Of a DNA stretch of 64,000 nucleotides, positions 1 through 8,652 are shown in pieces. Positions within the stretch are counted from its first letter, which is position 1. Every line of letters starts with the position of its first letter. The translations under genes were made by a program, and so were the position numbers. A model generated the notes under the pieces. It made no database searches. It saw nothing but the letters and a program-made list of their open reading frames with translations, and was not told the origin of the DNA. The stretch covers positions 1 to 64,000 of the forward strand of contig NZ_QLIX01000021.1 of NCBI RefSeq assembly GCF_003258945.1. Reading direction: 5' to 3'. This stretch comes from Roseicella frigidaeris. GTDB lineage: Bacteria; Pseudomonadota; Alphaproteobacteria; Acetobacterales; Acetobacteraceae.

Positions 1-2
1 AA

Positions 3-1115
3 GCCACAACTCACCTGACCAGACCGAAAACCCCGCTCCTCCATCCACAACCCGGGTCAATTCCTCATGGCAATCTCGGGTCAGCTCTCACTGGCATTCA
101 ACAGCCGACCAACGACGAGTGCTGGTTCCACGGCCGGCAGCTCGACACGACGGCGGCGCGATCGAACTCCTATGTCCGCCACCAGCAGATCCCGGAGCCG
201 AATGCGCTCTACCGCTTCCGGATCCGGGTGCGGAACCGGCAGTTCATCAACGGCATCTCGGCTGTGGCCAACAACGGCTCCGGCCTGGTGCGGATCACCC
301 GCGCGGCGCATGGCTTCGCGACGAACGACGTGGTGACGGTCGCCGACGTCTCGGGGGTTCCCGGCGCGAATGGGACGTTCACAATCACCGTCATCGACGC
401 GAACAGCTTCGACCTGGTCGGCTCGACCTTCTCCGGCGCCTACCTGAACACCGGCTGGGCCTCGGTCAGCCGGAACCTGGCGCCAGCTTCCAGCACCGAT
501 GTGAAGGTGCAGTTCGTCACCATCGCGGACTACGCCGAGCTCACCACCGAGATCACCGCCGGCCGCGGCCAGTCCGTCGCGGGCCAGGGGCTCGGGGTGA
601 ACGTGCTGAGCACCATCGCCCCGACGCTGACGGCGGTGGGCGGCCAGGCGCGCAATACGAACGGCGCACTGCCGGTGCTGGTGGCGACCGGCCTCTCGAC
701 GAACCCGACGGCCGTGACCACCGGCCGAGGCATCGACCTGCTGGCGACGCTGATCGGCGCGCTGGTCAACAAGCCCTTCTCCATCCCGGAGGCGGACTGG
801 CAGTTCGCCGGCGCCGCGGGCGGGATCACCGGCACGACCGACGTGGTTCTGAAGGCCGCGGCCGCCGCCGGCATCCGGAACTACGTCACCTCGATCGACC
901 TGCGGAACGCGCACGCGACGGTGGCGACGGAGGTGGTGATCAAGGACGGCGCCACGGTGATCTGGCGGCAGCTGCTGCCGGCGGCGATGGCGACCCCGGT
1001 GGACATCGCCTTCCCGACGCCACTGCGCGGCACGGCGGCGACGGCCGTGAACCTCGCCTGCCTGACCACCGGCGCTCAGGTCTACGTCAACGCGCAGGGC
1101 TACGCCGCGCCGTGA
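3..1115 (+). CDS. Phage structural protein with FCCH-like repeat (5' partial)
   Basis: The reading frame is open from the first bases of the window and has no ATG before a GTG at 228, so the gene very probably begins upstream. About 370 codons are visible. Around residues 90-145 the pattern GLVRITRAAHGF, then NDVVTVADVSGVPGANGTF, resembles the beta-rich repeat annotated in phage proteins as a ubiquitin-activating E1 FCCH domain. The C-terminal half is Ala/Thr/Val-rich and beta-like, as in virion proteins. It lies 48 bases upstream of the capsid gene on the same strand, so a head, neck or head-fibre role is plausible. The function is inferred from context; the family match is from memory of the motif pattern. 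Confidence 0.6.
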   Translation, partial: ATTHLTRPKTPLLHPQPGSIPHGNLGSALTGIQQPTNDECWFHGRQLDTTAARSNSYVRHQQIPEPNALYRFRIRVRNRQFINGISAVANNGSGLVRITRAAHGFATNDVVTVADVSGVPGANGTFTITVIDANSFDLVGSTFSGAYLNTGWASVSRNLAPASSTDVKVQFVTIADYAELTTEITAGRGQSVAGQGLGVNVLSTIAPTLTAVGGQARNTNGALPVLVATGLSTNPTAVTTGRGIDLLATLIGALVNKPFSIPEADWQFAGAAGGITGTTDVVLKAAAAAGIRNYVTSIDLRNAHATVATEVVIKDGATVIWRQLLPAAMATPVDIAFPTPLRGTAATAVNLACLTTGAQVYVNAQGYAAP

Positions 1116-1163
1116 CGGCCGTCGCCCACAGCTTTTCCCGCGCTTAGCCACAGGCTTATCCAC

Positions 1164-3278
1164 ATGTCCGAACCGACCGAGCCGGGCGGGGGCGACCCCG
1201 CGCCGGATGCCCCTGCCATGCCGATCGTGGCGCAGCGCGCGCTGGCGGCGCCCGCCACCGTCGATCGTGCCGCGCGCACCGTCGAGGTGGTGTGGTCAAC
1301 CGGCGCCCGGGCCCGCAACTTCGTCCCCGCCCTCGGCCTCATCACCGAGGAGCTGGAGATGTCGCCGAACGCGGTGCGCATGGACGCGCTGCGATCGGGC
1401 CAGGCCCCGGTGCTCAACACCCACCGCCGCGGCGATGCGCGTGACGTCCTTGGCCGCGTCACGGCCGCCCGCCTCGAGCGCGGGCGAGGCTACGCCACGC
1501 TGCAGTTCTCCGCCGCCGGCGACGTCGAGCCGATCTGGCAGCGCATCGCCGACGGCACGCTGCGGGCGGTGAGCGTCGGCTATCGCGTGCATCGCTACGA
1601 GCCGCGGCCGGACGCCGCCACCGGCGAGACCGTCCACCGCGCGGTGGATTGGGAGCCCTTCGAGATCTCCGTCGTGCCGGTCCCGGTGGATCGCGATGCG
1701 GCGGTCCGCGCGCAGGGGGAGCAGGGCCTCCCAGCGCCGGCGATCGAACCCGCCCTGCCTGACGAGGATCCATCCATGCCCGAGACGACGCCGGCGACCC
1801 CGGCTGCCCCGCCTGCGGCGCCGCCCTCCGCCGCGCCGTCCACCCCGCCCCAGGAGACCACCGTGACCACTACGCCCAGCCCTGCGCCGACCGCGCCGCC
1901 CGAGCCCACCCGCGCCGCGCCCGCGCCGGCCACCTCGCCGATCGACCTCGACGCGATCCGCGCCGAGGCCGAGCGCGCCGTCGCCGAACGCATCGCCAGC
2001 TACGAGCCGGTGCTCGCCGCCGCGCGCGGCCTGCTCCCCGCCGACACCATCGACGCGATGCGCCAGGCCGCGATGCGCGATCGCGCCAGCCCCGAGGTGC
2101 TGCGCGCCCGCCTGTGGGAGGCCTTCACCCAGACCCAGACCAGCCGCTCCACGCTCCCGGCCCGCCCGGAGAGCGGCCCCGGCCACGATGACCCGGCGCA
2201 GCTGCTCGACGCCATGGCCGAGGCGCTCGCAGCCCGCTCCATGCCGGGCTACCAGCCGCCGAGCACCGGCCCCGGCGCTGGCCGACACGCCGAGTTCATG
2301 GGCTGGCGCCCCTCCGACATGCTGCGCGAGCTCCTCGCCCGCCGTGGTGACCGCAATCCGCCGCGCAACCCGACGGTGCTGGCCGAGCGCGCCTTCCACA
2401 CCAGCTCCGACTTCCCGCTGCTGCTCTCGGCCGCCGCCAACAAGATGCTGCTCGCCGCCTACGCGCCGGCGCAGCCGACCTACCGGCAGATCTTCCTCCG
2501 CCGCGACTTCCGCGACTTCAAGCCGCATCGCCACCTGCGCATCGGCGACTTCCCGACCCTTCTGCCGCTGCTGGAGAACGGTGAGATCCAGGTCGGCACC
2601 ATGTCCGAGAGCCAGGAGATCGTCGTCCTGCAGACCTTCGCGCGGCGCATCCGCGTGACGCGACCGATGCTGGTCAATGACGACCTTGGCGCCTTCACCG
2701 ACTTCGCCGCGGCGATCGGGCGGCGCGTCGCCGAGTTCGAGAACGCGACGGCCTACCAGCTGCTGAACAGCGGCAATGGCGACGGCCCGACGCTCACCAG
2801 CGGCAACGCCACCGTGTTCGGCACCGGCGCGGGGCGCGCGAACAAGGCCGGCGCGGGCTCCGCTCTCGACCTGCCGAACCTCGCCGTCGCCCGCGCCGCC
2901 ATCATGCGCCAGAAGACCCTCGATGGCCTGCCGATCTCGATCGGCAGCACCATGCGGCTGCTGGTCGGCCCGAGCCAGGAGCTCGCGGCCCGGCAGCTCA
3001 CCATCAGTGTCGCCGCCAACCAGATCGGCAACGCGAACGTCTTCGCGGGCTTCGTCCAGCCCCTCGTCGAGCCGCTGATCGGGGCGAACCGCTGGTACCT
3101 CTTCTCCGATCCGCTGAGCGCGCCGGTCTACGTCTACGGCTACCTCAACGGCGCGGAGGGACCGCAGGTCACCACCGGCCCGGTCCAGGGCGCCGACGGC
3201 GTCGAGGTCAGCGTGATCTTCGACTTCGGCGTCGGCGCGATCGACTGGCGCGGCGCCTGGTTCAACCCGGGCACCTGA
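1164..3278 (+). CDS. Prohead protease / major capsid protein fusion
   Basis: A 704-residue protein joining two virion assembly functions. Residues about 20-175 resemble the HK97/S78 prohead protease fold, with a likely catalytic His in NTHRRGD (His87) and Ser in AVSVGYRV (Ser137). Residues about 190-265 are a Pro/Ala/Thr linker. A helical segment (about 265-330) resembling a scaffold or delta domain follows, then a major-capsid region from about residue 385 to the end. In most HK97-like phages these are separate genes; fused protease-capsid forms are known in some alphaproteobacterial prophages. The protease is expected to cleave itself away from the capsid during head maturation. The ATG at 1164 has only a weak AGG upstream. 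The domain assignment is confident; the cleavage site is not visible. Confidence 0.85.
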   Translation: MSEPTEPGGGDPAPDAPAMPIVAQRALAAPATVDRAARTVEVVWSTGARARNFVPALGLITEELEMSPNAVRMDALRSGQAPVLNTHRRGDARDVLGRVTAARLERGRGYATLQFSAAGDVEPIWQRIADGTLRAVSVGYRVHRYEPRPDAATGETVHRAVDWEPFEISVVPVPVDRDAAVRAQGEQGLPAPAIEPALPDEDPSMPETTPATPAAPPAAPPSAAPSTPPQETTVTTTPSPAPTAPPEPTRAAPAPATSPIDLDAIRAEAERAVAERIASYEPVLAAARGLLPADTIDAMRQAAMRDRASPEVLRARLWEAFTQTQTSRSTLPARPESGPGHDDPAQLLDAMAEALAARSMPGYQPPSTGPGAGRHAEFMGWRPSDMLRELLARRGDRNPPRNPTVLAERAFHTSSDFPLLLSAAANKMLLAAYAPAQPTYRQIFLRRDFRDFKPHRHLRIGDFPTLLPLLENGEIQVGTMSESQEIVVLQTFARRIRVTRPMLVNDDLGAFTDFAAAIGRRVAEFENATAYQLLNSGNGDGPTLTSGNATVFGTGAGRANKAGAGSALDLPNLAVARAAIMRQKTLDGLPISIGSTMRLLVGPSQELAARQLTISVAANQIGNANVFAGFVQPLVEPLIGANRWYLFSDPLSAPVYVYGYLNGAEGPQVTTGPVQGADGVEVSVIFDFGVGAIDWRGAWFNPGT

Positions 3279-3361
3279 TCCCGGGCTCACTCCTTCCACC
3301 ATGAACCCACGCAGAGGGCGCCCCCACGGGCGCCTTCTACGTTTCTGGAGACCCCATCCCC

Positions 3362-3712
3362 ATGCGCAACTGCATCCGTCCCGACGCACGCTCCGTCCCC
3401 ATGGTCGTGCCTTATGCCGGCGGCATCCTCTCCGGCCAGGGCATGCTGGTCGGCGCCTTCTTCGGTGTCGCCGCGGCCGACGCCGCGCAGAACGCCACCG
3501 TCGAGTGCGAGACCCGCGGCGAGTTCGAGCTCGCTAAGGACCCGAACCAGGCCATGGCGGTCGGCGCGCGCGTCTTCTGGGACAACGCCAACCGCCGCCT
3601 GACGACCACCGCGACGGGCAACTTCCAGGTCGGCGTCGTCACCGTCGCCGCCCTCGCGGCCGATGCGACCGTGCGCGTCATGCTCGCCCGTGTACCGGCC
3701 TCCGGCGCATGA
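3362..3712 (+). CDS. DUF2190 family capsid decoration protein
   Basis: A 116-residue protein. Small size, position directly after the major capsid gene and the Gly/Ala/Val-rich beta pattern (GGILSGQGMLVGAFFGVAAA near the start, VGARVFWDNANRRL in the middle) fit DUF2190, the capsid cement or decoration proteins of lambda-like and Mu-like phages. These bind the outside of the expanded head and stabilise it. A GGAG lies upstream of the ATG. The stop overlaps the ATG of the next gene (ATGA), so the two are probably translationally coupled. Confidence 0.8.
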   Translation: MRNCIRPDARSVPMVVPYAGGILSGQGMLVGAFFGVAAADAAQNATVECETRGEFELAKDPNQAMAVGARVFWDNANRRLTTTATGNFQVGVVTVAALAADATVRVMLARVPASGA

Positions 3713-4365
3713 GCGGCGATCCGAAGCTCAGCCGGGGCTACCGCAACCGCAACCCCGGCAACATCGAGCACCTGCCCACGAACAAGTGGCTCGGCCTCGA
3801 GACGCCGCCCTCAGACGGGCGCTTTTGCCGCTTCCGCTCGCACCAGCACGGCATCCGCGCGCTGGCCCTGCTGCTGCAGAGCTACCAGGACCGGCACGGC
3901 CTGCGCACGGTCCGCGGCATCGTCGCGCGCTGGGCGCCGAGTAGCGAGAATGACACCCGGGCCTACCAGGCGGCGGTCGCCGCGCGGCTCGGCGTTGGCC
4001 TCGACGATCCCATCGACCTGCACGATGCGGCGACCATGCGCGGGCTGGTCGAGGCGGTCATCCGCCACGAGCTCGGCGGCATGCCCTACGCGCCGGAGAC
4101 GATCGCGGAGGGCCTTCGCATGGCCGGCCTGGTCCAGCCAGGCCTCGCCCACAGCGGGACGGTCCGCGCCGCCGCGGGCTCGGTGGTCGCCGGCGTCACG
4201 GCCGCGGCGGTGGTCGATGCGGTCACCACCCTGGCGCCGCATGCCGAGGGCCTCGCGGCGGTGCTGCGGGCGCTCGGCCCCTGGGGCGTCGCCGCCGCGG
4301 TGATCGGCGTCGCGGCCTGGACCATCCACCAGCGGCTGCAGCGGCAGCGGGAGGTCACCCGATGA
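3709..4365 (+). CDS. Phage lytic-transglycosylase-like structural protein
   Basis: A 218-residue protein. The N-terminal 150 residues begin RGYRNRNPGNIEHLPTNKW and continue with GRFCRFRSHQHGIRALALLL, the signature of phage structural proteins related to the phi6 P5-type muralytic enzyme, which open peptidoglycan during entry or lysis. Residues about 160-205 form one or two hydrophobic helices (VVAGVTAAAVVDAV and GVAAAVIGVAAW), so the product is probably membrane-anchored. It overlaps its neighbours on both sides by ATGA, within the head operon. A muralytic enzyme between decoration and head-tail joining genes is unusual. It could act at DNA entry or, with the next gene, as a lysis pair. Confidence 0.65.
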   Translation: MSGDPKLSRGYRNRNPGNIEHLPTNKWLGLETPPSDGRFCRFRSHQHGIRALALLLQSYQDRHGLRTVRGIVARWAPSSENDTRAYQAAVAARLGVGLDDPIDLHDAATMRGLVEAVIRHELGGMPYAPETIAEGLRMAGLVQPGLAHSGTVRAAAGSVVAGVTAAAVVDAVTTLAPHAEGLAAVLRALGPWGVAAAVIGVAAWTIHQRLQRQREVTR

Positions 4366-4637
4366 CGGACCACGACCGCGAACTCGGCACCATCGTCACC
4401 CGCCTGACCGAGATCGAGCGGCGCCTGGCCGAGGGCGACAAGGACATGCGCGAGCTCACCCGGACCGTGACCGAGCTGGTCAAGGCGATGGCCGGCCTCA
4501 CGGCGCGGCTGTCGCTGGCGGCGGGCGGACTGCCGGGCGCGTCGCCCGCGATCCCGGCTACGGGCGCGGCCGCGGCCGGCGGCATCGTCGGCGCGGCGGT
4601 CGGCGCGAAGCTCGCCTCCTGGCTCGGGCTCGGGTGA
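4362..4637 (+). CDS. Small coiled-coil / hydrophobic protein, possible holin
   Basis: A 91-residue protein with no firm family. The N-terminal 45 residues are charged and heptad-like (ELGTIVTRLTEIERRL), predicting a short coiled coil. The C-terminal half is a Gly/Ala-rich hydrophobic stretch (AAAAGGIVGAAVGAKLASWL) able to span the membrane once. Start overlap with the muralytic-like gene suggests joint expression, and holins often neighbour such enzymes. This is inference from size and context only; it could equally be a spanin-like or structural accessory protein. Confidence 0.5.
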   Translation: MTDHDRELGTIVTRLTEIERRLAEGDKDMRELTRTVTELVKAMAGLTARLSLAAGGLPGASPAIPATGAAAAGGIVGAAVGAKLASWLGLG

Positions 4638-4643
4638 TCCGCC

Positions 4644-4952
4644 ATGGGCGTGTTCGACGATGCGCTGGTGGTGCTCGCCGCCGACCCGAACCTCGGGGTG
4701 GAGGCGACTTACCGCGCCGCCGGCACCGGCGCGCCCATGTCCCTTCGGGTGCTCCGATCGAACCCTGATCGCGTGGCAGACGCGTTCGACACGCCGCTGC
4801 TGCGCGCGACCGATGTGCTGACCGTCAGCATCGCCCTGCTGGCGGCGGTCGAGGCGGGCGACACCTTCGCCATCGGCGCGGACCTGCTGACGGTGGACAG
4901 CGGCGAACGGGATGCCGCCGGGGTCGCCTGGCGCGTGCTCTGCCGGCGGTAG
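4644..4952 (+). CDS. Head-tail joining protein (gpFII-like)
   Basis: A 102-residue protein. It starts MGVFDDALVVLAADPNLGVE and carries the beta-rich ADTFAIGADLLTVDSGE-like core seen in phage head-tail joining or head completion proteins (lambda gpFII class; the sequence here is GDTFAIGADLLTV). It lies between head genes and tail genes, where this function is expected: it caps the portal so that the tail can attach. Only six bases separate it from the upstream gene and three from the downstream one. Family assignment is from size, fold pattern and position. Confidence 0.65.
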   Translation: MGVFDDALVVLAADPNLGVEATYRAAGTGAPMSLRVLRSNPDRVADAFDTPLLRATDVLTVSIALLAAVEAGDTFAIGADLLTVDSGERDAAGVAWRVLCRR

Positions 4953-4955
4953 GCG

Positions 4956-5678
4956 ATGCGCCTCTCCGCTGTCGTCGGCGATCTCCGCAAGGCGCTGGCC
5001 GAGGAGGTCCGCGCCGGCGAGCGCGCCGCCTCCCGCGCCGTGCGTGCCGAGACGGATGCCCTGAAGACTGAGCTCCGCGGCCAAGTCACCGGCTCGCTCG
5101 GCGGCAAGGCGCGCGGCATCGCCAATGCCTGGCGCTCGCAGGTCTTCCCGCGCACCGGCGTGTCGCTGCGCGCCGCCGGCCTCGTCTGGAGCAAGACGCC
5201 GCTCGTCATCGACGCCTTCGAGCGCGGCGCCCTCATCCGGCCGAAGGGCGGCGGGCGCTTCCTGGCGATCGCCACCGGCTTCAACGCCGCCCGCGGCTGG
5301 CGCGGCCGCGGCGACAAGGGCCTGCGCGTGACGCCGGCCCAGATGGTCGCCTCCGGCCAGGGCTTCCTCCGGCCCTTCCGCTCCGGCCGCGGCTTCGTCT
5401 GGTGCCTGCCGCTGCGCCAGGGGACGCAGACCGGCCGGCGCCGCCGCACCCGCCTCATCGCCGGCGGTGTGGCGGAGGTCGGCACCGCCAACCGCAAGGG
5501 CCGCGAGGCCTGGGCGCGCGGCCTGCTCGAACAGGGGATGGTGCCGATGTTCCTGCTGCTGCCGCAGGTGAAGCTGACCAAGCGCCTCGACGTGCGCGGG
5601 GCGTCGCTCCGCGCCCTCCGTCGCCTGCCGCGGCGCTTCTTGACGGCCTGGGAAGCCGAGACGGCGAGGACCGGATGA
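4956..5678 (+). CDS. DUF6441 family phage protein
   Basis: A 240-residue Arg/Ala-rich protein. The start MRLSAVVGDLRKALAEEV, a helical N-terminus and the central motif LIRPKGGGRFLAIAT match the DUF6441 family found in prophages of alphaproteobacteria between head-tail joining and tail genes. The biochemical role is unknown. Position suggests a neck or minor tail component comparable to gpZ/HK97 gp10-type proteins. The stop overlaps the next ATG. Confidence 0.6.
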   Translation: MRLSAVVGDLRKALAEEVRAGERAASRAVRAETDALKTELRGQVTGSLGGKARGIANAWRSQVFPRTGVSLRAAGLVWSKTPLVIDAFERGALIRPKGGGRFLAIATGFNAARGWRGRGDKGLRVTPAQMVASGQGFLRPFRSGRGFVWCLPLRQGTQTGRRRRTRLIAGGVAEVGTANRKGREAWARGLLEQGMVPMFLLLPQVKLTKRLDVRGASLRALRRLPRRFLTAWEAETARTG

Positions 5679-6103
5679 GTGTCCGCGAGACCGCCCTGGC
5701 CGCCCTGTCCGCCCGCCTGGGCGCCGCCCTGGCCGCGCGGAACCCCGCCCCAAAGGTCCTCCGCAACGAGACCGTGCCGCAGCGCCTGCCCGCCGGCGGA
5801 CTGGTTGTGGTCCGCGACGGCGAGACGGTGGAGGAGACCGCGATCCTCTCGCCGCTTGCCTGGGCGGTCGAGCACAGGGCGGAAGTCGAGGTCGTCGCGG
5901 CCACCGGCGCGCTGCTCGACGCGCTGCTGGTCGACATTGCGTCCGCGGTCGCCGGCGACCGCACCCTCGCCGGCGCGGTCGAGTGGGCGCAGCCCGGCGC
6001 GCCCTCCTTCGACGACGCGGAGGTCGAGGGCGCCGCCGCGTCGCGCGCCGCTGCCGTCCCCGTCACGCTGTCCTTCACCGTCGCCGGCTCGCCGCTGGCC
6101 TGA
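5675..6103 (+). CDS. Putative tail terminator / minor tail protein
   Basis: A 142-residue protein starting at the ATG at 5675, which overlaps the upstream stop by four bases (ATGA). The sequence has the size and mixed alpha/beta pattern of tail terminator or tail completion proteins: an N-terminal helix LAALSARLGAALAAR, then VVVRDGE and a C-terminal beta segment ending in VPVTLSFTVAG. It directly precedes the tail tube gene, the usual location of that function, which stops tail tube growth and joins the tail to the head. No catalytic motif was recognised. The call rests on synteny. Confidence 0.5.
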   Translation: MSVRETALAALSARLGAALAARNPAPKVLRNETVPQRLPAGGLVVVRDGETVEETAILSPLAWAVEHRAEVEVVAATGALLDALLVDIASAVAGDRTLAGAVEWAQPGAPSFDDAEVEGAAASRAAAVPVTLSFTVAGSPLA

Positions 6104-6115
6104 CAGGAGCTTCCG

Positions 6116-7072
6116 ATGCCTCGTGCCATCGGCGCGAACTCGCGCCTGCTCATGATCCCCGAGATCACCTACGGCACCGCGCCCGGCGGCAACTGGCGGC
6201 GCGTGCCCTTCCTCTCATGCAACCTCGGCGCGGAGCAGCCGCTGCTGGACGCCGACGTCATCGGCCTCGGCGGCAATCGCGATCCCGCCGCGCCGTTCTT
6301 CGACACGGTCACCGTCGAGGGTGACGTCGTCGTGCCGGTCGACCTGATCAACATCGGCCACTGGCTGCGGCTGCTGCTCGGCGCGCCGACCACCACCGGC
6401 ACCAACCCGAACTTCACCCACACCTTCGGATCGGGCGCGGCGACGCTGCCCTCGCAGGCGATCGAGATTGGCTATCCCGACGTGCCGAGCTTCGACGTCT
6501 GCGCGGGCGTCCGTGCCGACGCGCTGGAGATCGACTTCAGCCCGACCGGGCCCGCCACCGCGACGATCAAGCTGATCGCGCAGGGCTCGACGCGCTCAGG
6601 TTCGTCCTCCGGCGGCACGCCGGTCTCGGCGGCCTACACCGCGTTCAACAAGGCGCAGGGCTCGATCAGCCGCGGCGGCGCGGCGCTGGCGCAGGTGACC
6701 GGCGCGCGGCTCGCCTACTCGAACAGCGTCGAGGCGGTGCGCACCATCCGTGCCGACCGCAAGATCGAGGGCGCGGATCCCGGCATTGCGCGCGCCACCG
6801 GCCAGATCACCGCGCGCTTCGCGGACACCACGCTGCTGACGCAGGCGCAGAACGGCACCGCGGCGGAGTTCGCCTTCGCGTTCACCATCGACGCCAACCG
6901 CAGCCTGACTTTCACGCTGCACGAGGTCTATCTGGCGCTGGCGAAGACCCCGATCGAGGGGCCGGCCGGCGTCGAGGCGAGCTTCGAGTTCCGCGCCGCC
7001 TTCAACGCCACCGCAACGCGCATGATGACCGCGGTGCTGAAGAACCAGCAGGCGGGGACGGAGTATGCGTAA
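6116..7072 (+). CDS. Phage tail tube protein
   Basis: A 318-residue protein with the beta-rich layout of siphovirus tail tube subunits (start MPRAIGANSRLLMIPEITYG, then a TTTGTNPNFTHTFGSGAAT loop and a repeated second half from about residue 170). It would polymerise around the tape measure to form the DNA conduit. AGGAG lies upstream of the ATG. Downstream, the operon is interrupted by an opposite-strand gene before the chaperone, an unusual break in an otherwise compact tail module. Confidence 0.75.
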   Translation: MPRAIGANSRLLMIPEITYGTAPGGNWRRVPFLSCNLGAEQPLLDADVIGLGGNRDPAAPFFDTVTVEGDVVVPVDLINIGHWLRLLLGAPTTTGTNPNFTHTFGSGAATLPSQAIEIGYPDVPSFDVCAGVRADALEIDFSPTGPATATIKLIAQGSTRSGSSSGGTPVSAAYTAFNKAQGSISRGGAALAQVTGARLAYSNSVEAVRTIRADRKIEGADPGIARATGQITARFADTTLLTQAQNGTAAEFAFAFTIDANRSLTFTLHEVYLALAKTPIEGPAGVEASFEFRAAFNATATRMMTAVLKNQQAGTEYA

Positions 7073-7152
7073 ATGCGTCCCTCGACGAACGTGAATGGTG
7101 ACCTAGAAGATCGCGATTCGAGAACATCGCACGTGCACGCATATACGTGCCG

Positions 7153-8109
7153 TCAGTCATTCTTCTCCGCCATCCACCGATGGTACCCGCATAGCCCAGA
7201 GCCCATCTCGTAGTCATCCAGCGTGAGCCGTTCTCCGCATAGCGCACAAGCGGCGTCGTCCGGCATTTCGAACCCGCAGAGTGCACATCCTCCTTCTGAG
7301 AAAACATAAGTCTCATTGCCGCACTCAGGGCATGTGCCGACCGGGGGCTCGCCCCCGTCTGTCATCGCGATGTAGGCGTCGGCGCCGTACGCCTCGTCAA
7401 TCGCCGACACCATGAGCGCTTCCGTATCGGCTTCCTCGCCGACTGCGGCGCAAACAAACTGCGCTTCATCCTGTTTAGCGTTGTCGGGGGCGAGCTGCTT
7501 GATCAGCTTCGAACCACACCCTGGGCATAGAAATTCATCGGCGGCAATCTGCGCACCGTTCGTCTTCCACTCGATGGTGTCGAGCGTTGATCGGCACGCG
7601 GCTAGCTCTTGCTGGAAGAGCTTGTTGTTCTCCAAAAGAGCTCCCCAACATGCCGCACCGAGCGCACCGACGGGCTCTTCCTCGAGTATCGACGTGAGCA
7701 GCTCTCGGATCGCCAGGAAGGCTTCTGAAACAGCCTCACGGGCGAGCGCTTCGCCACCCTTGTAGAACATGTGCTCCATATCGTTCCGAATCTTGGTGAC
7801 GCGATCGACGTCGTTCCAGTCGAACGAGATGCCAAGGCTCCTGAAGCGCTCCTTGATGCCCTGAACGTCGACGGTATTAGTGCCGGAGCCCTTCAGGGAA
7901 AGGGAGCCTGTCGAGTCTCGAATAGGCTCGATTTTCTGCATCAGAAGGACCTCTCCGTCCGGAGAGAGGCGCCGCAGCTTCTCTTTGCAAAGCAGCAGCA
8001 TGCCCGCCTGCACGTTGCGAACGGCCGAGATGATCCGGCGTGGATCGTCTGACGCGAAGTCCTCGACCCCGATCTGTATGGAATGAATTGCATTCTCGAA
8101 GAGGCTCAT
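7153..8109 (-). CDS. HEPN-like, zinc-knuckle protein inserted in the tail operon (candidate moron/defence gene)
   Basis: A 318-residue protein on the strand opposite to all other phage genes, with visibly lower GC than its surroundings. The all-alpha N-terminal half contains RNDMEH at residues 108-113, an R-X4-H arrangement typical of HEPN ribonuclease domains. The C-terminal third has CxxC pairs at 195/198, 260/263, 275/278 and 288/291, plus Cys307/His310: several zinc-ribbon knuckles. The start was placed at [10 protein letters not shown] because the upstream extension in the longer frame is Arg/Thr-rich and unlike the rest; no strong Shine-Dalgarno supports either start. HEPN plus zinc ribbon suggests an RNA-targeting toxin or abortive-infection protein carried by the prophage, but no named family was recognised. 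Confidence 0.7.
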   Translation of the reverse strand: MSLFENAIHSIQIGVEDFASDDPRRIISAVRNVQAGMLLLCKEKLRRLSPDGEVLLMQKIEPIRDSTGSLSLKGSGTNTVDVQGIKERFRSLGISFDWNDVDRVTKIRNDMEHMFYKGGEALAREAVSEAFLAIRELLTSILEEEPVGALGAACWGALLENNKLFQQELAACRSTLDTIEWKTNGAQIAADEFLCPGCGSKLIKQLAPDNAKQDEAQFVCAAVGEEADTEALMVSAIDEAYGADAYIAMTDGGEPPVGTCPECGNETYVFSEGGCALCGFEMPDDAACALCGERLTLDDYEMGSGLCGYHRWMAEKND

Positions 8110-8274
8110 GCTGGCCAGTGTAGGTCGCTGATCGCCAAGAATCATCGAGTTCGTATTCCGGCATCGGTCGTTGGAGTGGCCCGACGTCAGAGCCACGACC
8201 GTGCGAAGTGTCGTCCATCGCAGAGTGGGCGACGACCAGATGCGCCCAGTCATCTTGAATCAGGAGATGCAGTG

Positions 8275-8652
8275 ATGCTCACCCTCGACCTCCCGGCCGA
8301 GCCGTACTGGCTCGACCTGCCGCGCGGCGTCCGCGTCGAGATCCGCCCCGTGACAACTGCGGTCATGGCCGCCGCGCAGGCTGCCGCCGCCCGTCGCCTC
8401 GCCGCGATCCGCATCGCCGACCCGGACCTCGACCCCGACATGTCGCGCGGCCTGTCCTTCGCCTTCCTGGTCAAGGCGCTCGCCCGCCACGCCGTCACCG
8501 CCTGGCAGGGTGTCGGTGATGCCGCCGGCAAGCCGCTGCCGCTCTCGCCCGAGGCGGTCGAGCGGCTCATGGATCTCGACGACATCGCCGCCGCCTTCTG
8601 GGACCGCGCCACAGCCCCGGTCACCGAGGTGGCCGCCGAGGGAAACGGCTGA
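8275..8652 (+). CDS. Phage tail assembly chaperone (gpG-like, zero-frame product)
   Basis: A 125-residue protein starting MLTLDLPAEPYWLDLP. The longer in-frame extension upstream reads through the promoter side of the inserted gene and is not protein-like; GGAG sits about ten bases before the chosen ATG. Size, charge pattern and position immediately before the tape measure gene fit the gpG class of tail assembly chaperones, which coat the tape measure during tube assembly. The last codons contain a GGGAAAC slippery heptamer followed by a GC hairpin, so a second, longer -1 frame product is expected, as for lambda gpGT. Confidence 0.75.
   Translation: MLTLDLPAEPYWLDLPRGVRVEIRPVTTAVMAAAQAAAARRLAAIRIADPDLDPDMSRGLSFAFLVKALARHAVTAWQGVGDAAGKPLPLSPEAVERLMDLDDIAAAFWDRATAPVTEVAAEGNG

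Noticed and set aside
81-1163. Long - strand open frame opposite the first phage gene
   Set aside because: Arg/Gly-rich translation typical of antisense frames in GC-rich DNA; the + frame has the protein-like composition.
1144-1164. TTAGCCACA and a perfect DnaA-box-like TTATCCACA just before the capsid gene
   Set aside because: Only two adjacent 9-mers inside a phage structural operon, with no AT-rich region, dnaA or rep gene nearby; not evidence of an origin.
1296-3389. 697-codon - strand frame opposite the capsid fusion
   Set aside because: Low-complexity Arg/Gly/Ala-rich shadow of a clearly recognisable + strand gene.
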